From positions 803,053,592 through 803,117,591 of the forward strand of contig CM062805.1 in the NCBI GenBank assembly GCA_031772625.1: a stretch of 64,000 bases of DNA. The letters are read 5' to 3'. This stretch comes from Pinus tabuliformis (taxonomy: Eukaryota > Streptophyta > Pinopsida > Pinales > Pinaceae). Shown here piece by piece: positions 11,378 through 22,054 of the stretch. The position numbers were made by a program, and so were the translations under genes. The first letter of the stretch is position 1, and each line of letters opens with the position of its first letter. The notes below the pieces were generated by a model that saw only the letters and a list, made by a program, of their open reading frames with translations, searched no databases and was not told where the DNA came from.

Positions 11378-11754
11378 CCTACTCAGAACTTGTAGATGAT
11401 GAGGTCTAAGCCACGTGAAGAGTATCCGAACATGAATATAGTTCTCTAAAGTGGAATCACAATAGGAGATGACAAGGGGAAGTAGCCAGAGGAAAGTACA
11501 TGGGTTCGCAAAGCTCCGGCTAAGGAGGTTGAGTTCGATTTCGAGCACGCACGTGAAACATTCATGGAATCAGAGAAGAGCTTCGCTGAGGCCTCCACCT
11601 CAGGAAGAAAGGATAAGCCTGATTAGGAGATGGATCCTTCTATGCTTACAACTTTTCTCTAGACTTGTATGAAGTTACTGCGCAATACTAAGGTTGTGAA
11701 GGGGTTACAGGAGCTCATAAATAGATGTTCCAGAAACACTCTGGTTGATCTGCA

Positions 11755-12127
11755 CATAGTATGAAATCTTGGTAAGCATAAAACAAGGATGGGACGAGAG
11801 ATGAGACTAACCACGTAGATAGGAGAGTATGAGATGGATCAGGTTACCTTAGACCTAGGGTCAGATGTGAATGTCCTACGAAAATAGACTTGGGAATAGA
11901 TGGAAAGATCCACGCTACAATGATCTCTGATTCAGCTAGGGATGGAAAATAAGTAGAAGATCATCCCCATGGGGTGGCTGCAGGGGGTGGCTGTAGATAT
12001 TGAGGGTGTGAGCGTGCTGGATGACTTTGAAGTGATAGAGATAGTGGATGACAACAACCCCTATCCTACACTCCTTGGAATTGATTGTGCTACTGATATG
12101 AAAAAGGTAATCAATATAAAAAAGTGA
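11755..12127 (+). pseudogene. Tat-A aspartic protease, broken
   Basis: The reading has QVTLDLGSDVNVL, a match to the D-S/T-G-A active-site region with Leu after the catalytic Asp, and then NPYPTLLGIDCATDM, which fits the C-terminal LLG block of retroviral-type proteases. Protease would cut the gag-pol polyprotein. Stops occur just after the active site and at the end. It lies between the gag zinc knuckles and a second gag-like domain. Confidence 0.6.
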
Positions 12128-12130
12128 AAG

Positions 12131-12946
12131 GTGATAGTACCCCTAGATCCTGCTGAGGGACTGTGTTTTACTAAACCAGTCTACGATTATGAGAGCAATG
12201 ATGATGTGGAATGTACCTATAAGATAATAGCACGAGACAAATATTGGGTGAATCCAATAGGGGATATATGGATTACATGGGATCACGAAAATTCATGCAC
12301 CTCGGACTCTGATGAAGAATTAGAGCACTGGCAGAATTGGTTACATGAAGTAACTACGCTGAGTTGTAACATAATGACCCAGTTGTTGCACTATGTTTTG
12401 TTAGAGGTAAGAAATCTGCCAACTTATGATGGCCTCAATGATATAGATATTTTTTTGGATCCATTTGAAAGGGAGGTACCAGAAAAGTAGCGCTTCTAGG
12501 CGTTGGACTAGGCACTATATGCTACGCCCGCAAGATGGTGGGGTACGCAAAAGGGAAGCTTTGATGATTAGCACGAATGTAGGAGAATGATGAGAACTTT
12601 CTTTGGGAAGCTGAAGGTGTGAATGACAGACAAGTATGATGGAAATGATGATCTGTGTGTGCACTTGGCCGAAATGGCTCAGGCTTATGGAGAGAAGCCC
12701 CAACCTGAATGGGTGCACTTGTTCTGTCATACCCTGGATATTGTCTCAATGAATTGGTATGTAGAAATAGAGCTCCGCCATGGGACAGGTGAATGGGATA
12801 TTTTTCACGAAGGACTCATAATGACATTCAATTTTGAAGATGGGTTCGATAGTATTGATGAAGCGCTACAAGAGGTGAAAGCAACAATCTTTAGGATACC
12901 GCACGATCCTTACACCTTATTCAACTTGAATGGGCTACTCAGCTGA
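12131..12946 (+). pseudogene. Gag-like capsid domain between protease and reverse transcriptase
   Basis: Two open stretches (12131-12490 and 12623-12946) are joined by a region with stops. They read NLPTYDGLNDIDIFLDPFE, then ARWWGT...CRRMM, then EWVHLFCHTLDIVSMNWYVE. The order 'D-FLD-FE, A-WW, F-' is that of retrotransposon gag (capsid) domains. Its place, after protease and before reverse transcriptase, is unusual because gag normally comes first. It may be a true rearrangement of the polyprotein or a nested fragment. The C-terminal 40 residues lead toward the reverse transcriptase. Confidence 0.55.
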
Positions 12947-13080
12947 GTCACACACTAGAATGTTATAATATAATTGTCAAAGAAGAGGATGAGGAGCCAT
13001 GAAAGATTAACATCCATGAAACAGAAGATCATCGTGAGGTTGAGGGATCACAAGTTGAGAATCTGAATATAACCGCATCA

Positions 13081-14505
13081 TTGAGAACGAAACAAGTAAA
13101 CGTTCATATGGTGGTAGAGCCCAAATTCGTGAATATTGGAGATTATTGGGATGATGCAATGGTGGATAAGGTCACTGAATTTCTCCACGAATACCAGGAT
13201 TTATTCCCTACCAAGTTTACGGATCTGCAGGGGATAATCAGGGACCTAGGTGTTATGAAAATCACATTGAAGCCCAACGCGAAGCTAGTTAAGCAAAGGC
13301 CTTACCATCTCAATCCAAAGTACAAGGAAAAGGTCTACTTAGAGCTAGATAAGGTGCTCATGGTAGGCATTATTGAACCTATGGAAGAATCTAACTAGCT
13401 AAGCCCAATGGTGGTACATGAGAAGAAGTAGAGGGATGAAATAAGGATATGCGTGGATCTCAGAAAGCTGAATGATGCTTGGGTACATGATCTTTTCTTG
13501 ACTCTGTTCACTGATGAAGTGTTGTACAATGTAGGTGGCCAAGAAGCATATTCCTTCACTGGTGGGTTCTTTTGGTAAAACCAAATCAAAATCATGCCAG
13601 AGGATAGGAGCAAAACAACCTTCACGACTGAGTGGGGTTGTTTCCAGTATAATGTAATGCCATTTGGTTAAAGAATGTGACTGCGATCTTCTTGCGCATA
13701 ATTTTTGCGATGTTGAAGGAATTTATTCATAAATTCCTGGAAGTATATTTTAATGACTGGACTATGTTTAAGCTGGTGAAATGCCATGTAGCAAGCTTGC
13801 GCTTGATGTTGGATACCTGCCGAAGATACTAGATAATGCTCAATCTAAAGAAGTGTTTTTTTTTTTGTTTCTTTTGAGACCTTGCTGGGTCACTTGGTTT
13901 GCAGACAAAGACTGATGATAGACCCCACGAAGATCATGGTGATACTAAACTTGGAAGCGTCGAGGAGTGTGAAACAACTACATGCCACCCTAGGACATAC
14001 AGGATATTTAAGAAAGTTCATCAAAGGCTATGCCCAGATCACCGTGCCTATGGAGAAGTTGTTGAAGGTGGATGTCAAATTTTGCTGCAATGAAGATTTT
14101 AAGAAGAGCCTGGATGTATTGAAAGAAAAGATGGTCACTACACTAATCCTAGTCTTCCTAGACTGGAAGAAGGAGTTTCATGTACATGTCGATGCATCAT
14201 GTATAACACTGGGAGAAGTACTGACACAAGCTAGTGTAGAAGACCTAGACCACTCTATCGTGTTTGAAAGTAGAAGGTTATCTAAAATAGAGAAGAACTA
14301 TTCCACTACCGAGCGTGAAGGGTTAGCCATGGTGTCTGCACTCCAGAAGTTTAGACATTACTTGTTGGGAGGCCATTTTAAGATGTACACAGATCATTCT
14401 GTGCTAAAATACTTGGTCAATAAGCTTCTGTTGGGGGTGAGAATCTACAGATGGTTGTTAGTGTTACAAGAATATGATTTTGAAGTAATTGTGAAGCCTG
14501 AATGA
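13081..14505 (+). pseudogene. Tat-A reverse transcriptase-RNase H, broken
   Basis: The N-terminal part (13081-13398) carries LVKQRPYHLNPKYKEKV and GIIEPMEESN. The core follows in shifted frames with IRICVDLRKLND, QEAYSFTGGF and YFNDW at the polymerase site, where the usual YLDD has lost an Asp to Asn. From 13882 a 207-codon frame holds the connection domain (LGHTGYLRKFIKGYAQI) and gypsy RNase H with FHVHVDAS, TTEREGLAM and YTDHSVLKYL, so its acidic residues are present. This contrasts with Tat-C, whose gypsy RNase H has lost the first Asp. Confidence 0.85.
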
Positions 14506-14699
14506 TTTAACATGGGACCAAACCATTTGTCGTGCATTGAAATAGGGGAAGAACCCACTAGTTTGGAGGAAGGATTGCTTGACATGTAGCTATTTTCAGT
14601 GTGCATCATGGATGGTAATTTTGATGATATAATACACTCCCTAACAACTGGGATTGCCCTAGGGGGATACACCAGCTAGCAGAAGAAGGAATTAGTGGT

Positions 14700-15519
14700 G
14701 CGTGTGGCATATTTCTCTGCCATTGCTAGACATCTATACAAAATGGGTTTTGATGAGATATTGGGATGATATGTACCTAAGTTTGAAAGAAGCACCATCC
14801 TTGTGGATTCTCATGGGGGCACCACGAGAGGGAATTATTCAGGAAGATCAACTGCGCAGAAGATTCTACGTGCAGGGTTGTGGTGGCCATCCCTCCATCA
14901 GGACTCCATAGTGTATTGCAAGGCATGTGATGTGTGTCAAAGAACTGGCAGGACATCGTGGAGGGATGAGATGCCTTTGAATCCATAGATGACATTACAA
15001 CCCTTTGAAAAATGGGCGATATGTTTTGTGGGACCCATTCAACCCCAAGGAAAGATAGGAGTGAGGTACATTATCACCGCAACAGAGTATTTGACTCATT
15101 GGGTAGAGGCATAGCCTATGAACAATTACATAGGCATGACTACTGCCAAGTTCCTCTTTGAACATGTACTAACATGATTTGGTTGTCCAAAAATCTTTAT
15201 GAGTGACTGCAATACACACTTTCTGAATGAGACAATCAAAATGCTAACGAAGGAATTTCAAGTACATCACCAGAAGAGCACACCTTATATCCGCAGGCTA
15301 ACGGGATGGTGGAAGCATTCAATAAAGTGTTGGAAAATGTGCTGACCAAAGTTTGCGATGCTCAACGAAGTGATTTAGACCTACGCATACCTGCAGTACT
15401 ATAGGCTTATCGAACAACATGCAAGAAGTCGACTGGACAAACCCCCTTGAGCCATGTCTATGGTGTTGAAGCAGTAATGCCTATGGAATATATTATGCCT
15501 AGTCTACACATAGCAATAC
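14700..15519 (+). pseudogene. Tat-A integrase, N-terminal and core part, broken
   Basis: The zinc-binding end is seen as AQKILRAGLWWPSLHQDS and CKACDVCQRTG. The core reads YIITATEYLTHWVEA and [14 protein letters not shown]. The first catalytic Asp appears changed (AICFVGPI), and the region of the catalytic Glu is frameshifted. The reading stops at VMPMEY...PSLHIAI, where the chromovirus is inserted, and continues at 23866. Confidence 0.8.
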
Positions 15520-17373
15520 TGATGCAGGAGCATCCAGCTCCGAGGAGACAGAAGATCGATGACTGGCTCGTGAAGAAACAGGACACGACTTCAAGGGTGA
15601 TTGGACAGGTCATCAAAAGAAAAACTGGTTGTTGTCTTTTGTTAATCATTGTTCATTTCTTTTCTTTTATTTATTTACAAAACAAGTTAAGTTACTGATT
15701 GTTAGCTTAGGTAACCAACAACTGTTTAGTTAATTTATTGTTTAAAGAAACAGGTAACAGTTATAGAATTTAGTTTCTAGACGGTTATATTCAGTGTAGC
15801 TAAAAATGAAAAACACGAATGTAAGAGGGACTTTTTTGGTTCACCTCAGAACGAGTAAAGAAGATATAGCAAGACAGTATTCAAGCAGTATTAAAAACAC
15901 CCTCTGTAACTGAAGCATTGTTTCCTTTTCTGAATATAAACTACTGTTCATTACTTTTCCGTATTGTACATCTGAGTATTACAAGCATTTGTTATTTTGA
16001 AAACGAATTAAGATAGAACGAAATTCACATACTGTAACTAGGAATACTGAAGCGTTACAGGCATCAAGCCGAAACCATAAGTTACATTATCAGGACTAAC
16101 ACACAACAAGGTAGCGTAAGGCGGACAAACAGCATATGCATATAAGTATTGCGAGGATAAAGGAATGACACAGGCATCGTATTAAGCCAAGTTGCGGCCA
16201 TAACCGAACAGAACCCGCAAGCAAACGCAAAGAGTCACACGGCCATTTGCAAATCAAACACAACGACTATTAAAAGAGGTAACAGTTCCAGACCCATTGA
16301 TTTCATTAATATAACATTTCATAAGTCTTCATAAACCACAGTTCGACAAATAACAATAGAGTTATATATCAAAACCGGCACCGCCGTAACAGCATAAGTC
16401 TAAGACCTTGTTGCATGGAGGTCATATAATGACACAGAGGAACGAAACCCTGAAGATGTAAATGCCAGCAAAGGGGCACGGCTACCCTACAAAATCTAAC
16501 CAACAGAAACCTACGGCAAATTCCATATTGTATAACCTATAGAAACGCTGGAATAAGAGCAGACCCTACCCGGTCACAAGGGTACCAGAGATTGGAGAAA
16601 GTTGAAGACTGCAAGTTTGAAACCCTCGCGAGCAGAGCTCCCAACCAACCTGCACAGAACCACCATATGAGTTAATGTGTTTCCATAACCAGAACAAATA
16701 TCAGAAGGAGATAAGTAAAGACAGTAAGGTGCGAGAGGAAGAGAATAGTGGACTTACCAAAGGGTCGACGGAGACTGCCGAGCCATAAACCAATACCACA
16801 AGTTGAAAGGCACAAAAACCCTGTAAGCATCGACAACAGGTGACAGAGGATGATAAAACATAGCACGAGAGTTTACCTCGAGGCCAGGTTGCGTTCGGAG
16901 GAAAGATAGCCTTGTGGTTGTGAACACCTGCACAGAACCGGAGCTCAGAAATCGGAAACCAAAAGGATTACTTCGCCAAATTCATGAAAATATAAACCCT
17001 TACCACAGACTTCCGAACCAGACCATTGAAGATAGCAGCTACAGTGAAGGACTCGCATCTCGAACAGGGCCACAATCAGTGACAGAGTGAGGGATATGGT
17101 GGGTTAGCGCACAGAGAGCAGCGCCATAACAACGCGGAGCAGGTAACAGTAGGGAGACAGAGTGTAAATGAGTCGAGAATAACCCTTAAGGGTTTAACAA
17201 AGGCGGGAAGCCTTTTCGACGGAGGGAACCGGTGACCAAACCCATTAACCGGCAGATAGGTTTGTAAATGCGCCTCGATATTGGGGGCAGATATTTGTCC
17301 GCGCCCAAGTGTGACCACGTGGGACTGAGGTGAGTCACGTGGCTGTGACCACGTCACCAGGGCTGGGCGATCA
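15520..17373 (+). repeat. 5' LTR of the chromovirus
   Basis: 1854 bp, from TGATGCAGGAGC to GGGCGATCA. It ends four bases before the primer-binding site. A possible TATA box (TATAAAC) lies at 15935. Three ACGT-core motifs cluster near its 3' end (17309-17358). Confidence 0.97.
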
Positions 17374-17377
17374 TAAG

Positions 17378-17389
17378 TGGTATCAGAGC
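17378..17389 (+). promoter_or_regulatory. Primer-binding site (initiator tRNA-Met)
   Basis: TGGTATCAGAGC is the standard plant site complementary to the 3' end of initiator tRNA-Met. It lies four bases after the LTR. Confidence 0.95.
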
Positions 17390-17410
17390 TAGTTTCTTGA
17401 GTTAGAACCA

Positions 17411-20400
17411 ATGGAACAGGGAGAAGGTGAAGGTGAAGGAAGAGGAAGAGGAAGAGGAAGAGGAAGAGGAAGGGGAAGAGTAGTCCGGAGGGTAGTAGAT
17501 GATGGACTTCGAGAGGAGATTCGAGTTTTGCGTGAAAGATTGGCAGTGGTGGAAGCTGGGGGAAGAAGAAACCCAGCAGATGACAGTGATGAAGAAGAAG
17601 TTGAACCAGAGGAGGAATTAGAGGGGGTGACACCAGAATTTAGATTGTTGAAGTCGGTCTTGCTGTCAAGTCATAAGCCAAAACATGAGTTGTCGACTTA
17701 TGACGGAAGTCTGTCCGCAGACGTGTTGTTGGATTGGTTAAGTGAAGTCAACAAGTATTTTGAATTTGAGGAAACCAGCGAAGATAAGCAGGTGAAGTTC
17801 GCCGCCACCAAGCTGAAAGGACATGCGTCCTTGTGGTGGGACAGCATTCAGGCGGAACGGAGGAGGCTTAACAAACAGCCTATAAAGAAATGGTCTAGAA
17901 TGGAGGCCAAACTGAAAGAGAAATTCTTACCACAGGATTATCAGATTATGCTGTACAGGCAGGTACAGAACTTGAAGCAGAGGGGAATGACTGTGAAAGA
18001 ATTTACAGAAGAGTTCTACAAGTTAAATTTGCGAGCAGGGTATGTGGAGGACACCCCGGAGAAAACAGCCAGATTTGTGAATGGCTTAAGGGGGGAAATC
18101 TTAGATGAGATTGGTATCCTTTCACCCCGGACAATGGAGGAAGCCTATCAGTTTGCACTGAAGGTGGAAGAAAAGATTAACCGGAAGCAGAATGCCAGGA
18201 GAGGAGGTGGAACTGGCAGGGGAAAGGGTAAAGTGTTTGGAAGAGGGCGAGGTGCAGGCCCAAGTGAAGAAAGCAGCAGTTCTAAATCTGCTGGAGCAAC
18301 AGAAAAAGACAATAGCACGAGAGGAGGACGACCACCCCAGCGAGGGCGAGGAAATGGTCGGGGCAGAGGAGCTGTCCAGTGCTATCGCTGCCACAAATGG
18401 GGGCACAAGTCTTATGAATGTCCTGAAGCTGAACCAGCAGGTGGAAGAGGGACTTATGTTGTTCAGACTGAGGATGCTGAGGCAACACCTCAAGAAGCAG
18501 AAAATGCACCAGAGACAGGTGAAGCTTTGGTGTTGAACAAAGTGCTGTTGAAACCAGCAAAGGAGGTTGCAGAACCGGATCAGCGTAAAGCTTTGTTCCG
18601 CACTGTCTGCAAGTCGCGGGGCAAGTGCTGCAAATTGATTATAGATAGTGGGAGTACGGACAATCTTGTGGCGGTGGAGATGGTAGAAAAGTTGGGACTG
18701 AAGAAATTAAAGCATCCTACACCCTACAAAGTGTCATGGCTGCAGAAGGGACATCAGCTGTTAGTTGACGAACAATGTGAAGTAGAATTTCAAATTGGCA
18801 AGTACAAGGATAAGATCCTTTGTGATGTCATGCCAATGGATGTCTGTCACCTACTGTTGGGACGACCTTGGCAGTTCGATAGAGGTGCAGTTCATGACGG
18901 GAAAAAGAATTGCTACAAGTTTGTTAAAGATGGGATCAAGCACACGCTTGTACCCATCAAAGAGGAAAATACAGCAGAAACCAGTGGAGTGAAGGCATTG
19001 CTGTTGGGAGGAAAGGAGTTCGTGAAACAGATTGAGGACAGCGAAATCAACTTTGCTGTCATAAGGAGACCAAAGACAGTAGTGTTACACACACAGCTGT
19101 CAGATTTGCCAGAGGAAGTTCAGCAGTTACTGCAAGAATTTGGGGACATAGTGGTGGATGATCTTCCAAATGAGTTACCACCAAGGAGGGGCATTAGTCA
19201 TTGTATCGACTTTATACCAGGTGCAAGCTTACCAAATAAGGCTGCTTACCGTATGAGTCCCAAGGATCATGAGGAAATTAGGAAGCAAGTTCAGGAGTTA
19301 CTTGATAAAGGGTTGATTCGAGAGAGTATGAGCCCTTGTGCAGTACCGACTGTTTTGGCTCCAAAGAAGGGAGGAGAATGGCGAATGTGCACCGACTCCA
19401 GAGCCATAAACAAAATTATTGTCAGGTACAGATTTCCCTTACCGAGGATGGACGATATGATGGATTGTTTGAGTGGGGCAGCCTATTTCTCAAAAATCGA
19501 TCTGAAGAGTGGATATCATCAGATTCGAATACGAGAAGGCGATGAGTGGAAGACAGCTTTCAAGACAAATGAAGGCTTATATGAGTGGCTGGTGATGCCA
19601 TTTGGATTGAGTAACGCTCCCAGCACATTCATGCGTTTGATGAATGAGGTATTGAAAGAGTTTAATGGGAAATTCGTGATAGTTTACCTGGATGATATAT
19701 TGATTTTTAGCAGGACTAAAGAGGACCACTTCAGGCATTTACAGAATGTGTTGAGGAAGCTGCAGCAAAACAAGCTGCTGATTAATCTGAAAAAGTGTAC
19801 TTTTTTTCAGCGAGAACTAGTGTATTTGGGGTTTGTTATTGCAGAGAATGAACTAAAAATGGATCCGGAAAAGGTGGCAGCTATAGTTAGCTGGCCGTCA
19901 CCAAGGAGTTTATTTGAAGTCCGGAGTTTCCATGGACTAGCCAGTTTTTATAGGAAATTTATCAGAAATTTCAGCGAGATTTGCGCACCTATGTTGGACA
20001 CGATCAAGAAGGCAAATCAGCCTTTTCACTGGACTGAAGCGGCAGAAAGTAGTTTTCAAACTTTGAAGAAGAAGATTACTGAAAGACCAATATTGAGACT
20101 GCCAGATTTCAACAAACTTTTTCAAGTTCGTTGTGATGCCAGTGGGACAGCCATTGGAGCAGTCCTCAGTCAAGAGGACAGACCGGTCGCTTTCTTCAGT
20201 GAAAAGATAAATGAGAGCAGGCAGAAGTACTCAACCTACGACAAAGAATTTTATGCAATCATACAAGCGTTGAAGCATTGGCGGCATTATCTACTGGGAG
20301 ATGAGTTTGTTTTGTTTACAGATAATTCTGCCTTGCAGTATATTATGCAACAGCATAAATTGAACCACAAACATGCAGCTTGGGTGGAGTATCTGCAAAA

Positions 20401-22054
20401 TTTTACATTCGTATTAAAGCACATTAGTGGCCAAGTGAATAAGGTGGCAGATGCACTGAGCAGAAGAACCTTGCTTCTGCAGGAAAGCACAATGCAAGTT
20501 CTGGGTTTTGAGCATTTGAAGGAGCTGTATCAAACTGATACCGAATTTGGGGAGGCATATGAAGCCTGTCAAAACCCTTTGTTAAGGAATGATAGCATGT
20601 GGCTAGATTATAATTTGCAGGAAGGACTGTTGTTTAAAGGAGGACAACTGTGCATACCCAACTGTTCCATGCGGGAAAATATAATACAGGAGAAGCACAG
20701 TGGAGGACTGGCTGGACACTTTGGTATCGACAAGACGGTTGCTCAAGTACAGCACTTTTATTTTTGGCCGAAATTGCAGCGAGATGTGCAGAGGTACGTG
20801 AGCAGATGCAGAGTTTGTCAACTAGCAAAGGGTCATAGTCAAAACACTGGTCTATACTCACCATTACCGATTCCGAGTCGACCATGGGATTCAGTGAGCA
20901 TGGACTTCGTTTTGGGTCTACCAAAGACACAGCGGGGCTTCGATTCAGTCATGGTTGTAGTTGACCGATTCTCAAAAATGGCACATTTTGTACCTTGCAG
21001 GAAAACCAGCGACGCTACCTACATTGCACACCTATTCTTTACTGAAGTTGTTCGGTTACATGGACTCCCGAAATCCATCATCTCTGATCGGGATGTAAAG
21101 TTTACAGGTCACTTTTGGAGAACTCTGTGGAAAAAGTTAAATACACAATTGCAGTTCAGCTCTGCTTATCATCCGCAGACTGATGGTCAGACGGAAGTCG
21201 TAAACAGAAGCCTAGGGAACTTACTTCACAGTTTGACAGGAGGAAATTCCCAGACATGGGACCGTGTACTTGCTCAAGCAGAGTTCGCGTACAACGATTC
21301 ACCTAACCGCAGCACCGGTTACAGTCCGTTCCAGATTTTGTACGGTATGCATCCGCGAGGAGTGCATGAGTTACGGGATTTAGGGAAACTTGAGAAACGG
21401 AGTGCTGATGGGGAAGAATTCGCTCAAGCAATGAGCAATTTACACGAACAAGTCAAGCTAAAATTACAGGACAGCAGTCTGAAATACAAGCAGCGAGCTG
21501 ACACAAAGCGTCGGGAAGTTCAGTTTAACGTTGGGGATGAAGTCCTTGCATATTTACGTAAGGAGAGGTTTCCGAAGCGGGAGTATAACAAGCTAAAATT
21601 TAAGAAGAACGGCCCTTGCAAAATCATCCGCAAATTTTCTGCGAACGCTTACGAAATACAGTTGCCACCCGAGATTGGAATTTCTCCCATTTTTAACGTG
21701 GCAGATCTGTTTCCCTATGTAGCCAATTCAGAGGACGATACAGCAACTACGGCGCCACAGAAAGACAGCTATGAGGCAGGTTCTTGGACAAGACAATTAC
21801 CAAAGGCACCACCCCTTGAGATCGAAGGAATTCTGGACACACAGGTAGCTAGACGCACACGCAGGAAGGAGTATCTGCGATATTTGGTCAAGTGGCGGAA
21901 CCGTCCAATAGAGGACAGTTCTTGGCTCGACGCAGCGCAGATAACTAAGGCAGGCTATTCTGTTGACGAGCTCATGGAACGGAGCCATGACTTTTTGCCA
22001 CCCCGGGAGCCTGATGCAGGAGCATCCAGCTCCGAGGAGACAGAAGATCGATGA
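17411..22054 (+). CDS. Chromovirus gag-pol polyprotein, intact, 1547 residues
   Basis: One open frame from the first ATG after the primer-binding site. Domains in order: a Glu-Gly/Arg-Gly repeat start (residues 3-25); gag capsid (~105-210, with KLKGHASLWWDSIQ); an Arg/Gly-rich stretch and a zinc knuckle, CYRCHKWGHKSYEC (324-337); aspartic protease with IIDSGSTDN (catalytic Asp ~412); reverse transcriptase with YLDD (759-762); RNase H with Asp ~909; integrase with HHCC (H1096, H1103, C1133, C1136) and DDE (D1165, D1226, E1262; Asp-Glu spacing 35); and a C-terminal chromodomain (~1470-1528, YLVKWRNRPIEDSSWL). Chromodomains bind modified histone tails and steer integration. The last 14 codons lie inside the 3' LTR. 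No stop or frameshift is seen, unlike every other pol here. Confidence 0.97.
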   Translation: MEQGEGEGEGRGRGRGRGRGRGRVVRRVVDDGLREEIRVLRERLAVVEAGGRRNPADDSDEEEVEPEEELEGVTPEFRLLKSVLLSSHKPKHELSTYDGSLSADVLLDWLSEVNKYFEFEETSEDKQVKFAATKLKGHASLWWDSIQAERRRLNKQPIKKWSRMEAKLKEKFLPQDYQIMLYRQVQNLKQRGMTVKEFTEEFYKLNLRAGYVEDTPEKTARFVNGLRGEILDEIGILSPRTMEEAYQFALKVEEKINRKQNARRGGGTGRGKGKVFGRGRGAGPSEESSSSKSAGATEKDNSTRGGRPPQRGRGNGRGRGAVQCYRCHKWGHKSYECPEAEPAGGRGTYVVQTEDAEATPQEAENAPETGEALVLNKVLLKPAKEVAEPDQRKALFRTVCKSRGKCCKLIIDSGSTDNLVAVEMVEKLGLKKLKHPTPYKVSWLQKGHQLLVDEQCEVEFQIGKYKDKILCDVMPMDVCHLLLGRPWQFDRGAVHDGKKNCYKFVKDGIKHTLVPIKEENTAETSGVKALLLGGKEFVKQIEDSEINFAVIRRPKTVVLHTQLSDLPEEVQQLLQEFGDIVVDDLPNELPPRRGISHCIDFIPGASLPNKAAYRMSPKDHEEIRKQVQELLDKGLIRESMSPCAVPTVLAPKKGGEWRMCTDSRAINKIIVRYRFPLPRMDDMMDCLSGAAYFSKIDLKSGYHQIRIREGDEWKTAFKTNEGLYEWLVMPFGLSNAPSTFMRLMNEVLKEFNGKFVIVYLDDILIFSRTKEDHFRHLQNVLRKLQQNKLLINLKKCTFFQRELVYLGFVIAENELKMDPEKVAAIVSWPSPRSLFEVRSFHGLASFYRKFIRNFSEICAPMLDTIKKANQPFHWTEAAESSFQTLKKKITERPILRLPDFNKLFQVRCDASGTAIGAVLSQEDRPVAFFSEKINESRQKYSTYDKEFYAIIQALKHWRHYLLGDEFVLFTDNSALQYIMQQHKLNHKHAAWVEYLQNFTFVLKHISGQVNKVADALSRRTLLLQESTMQVLGFEHLKELYQTDTEFGEAYEACQNPLLRNDSMWLDYNLQEGLLFKGGQLCIPNCSMRENIIQEKHSGGLAGHFGIDKTVAQVQHFYFWPKLQRDVQRYVSRCRVCQLAKGHSQNTGLYSPLPIPSRPWDSVSMDFVLGLPKTQRGFDSVMVVVDRFSKMAHFVPCRKTSDATYIAHLFFTEVVRLHGLPKSIISDRDVKFTGHFWRTLWKKLNTQLQFSSAYHPQTDGQTEVVNRSLGNLLHSLTGGNSQTWDRVLAQAEFAYNDSPNRSTGYSPFQILYGMHPRGVHELRDLGKLEKRSADGEEFAQAMSNLHEQVKLKLQDSSLKYKQRADTKRREVQFNVGDEVLAYLRKERFPKREYNKLKFKKNGPCKIIRKFSANAYEIQLPPEIGISPIFNVADLFPYVANSEDDTATTAPQKDSYEAGSWTRQLPKAPPLEIEGILDTQVARRTRRKEYLRYLVKWRNRPIEDSSWLDAAQITKAGYSVDELMERSHDFLPPREPDAGASSSEETEDR

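Noticed and set aside
17076-17633. 185-codon minus-strand open frame rich in Leu and Phe
   Set aside because: It is the complement of the Arg-Gly/Glu-Gly repeat coding region and of the LTR end. Composition follows from the repeat, and no domain is present.
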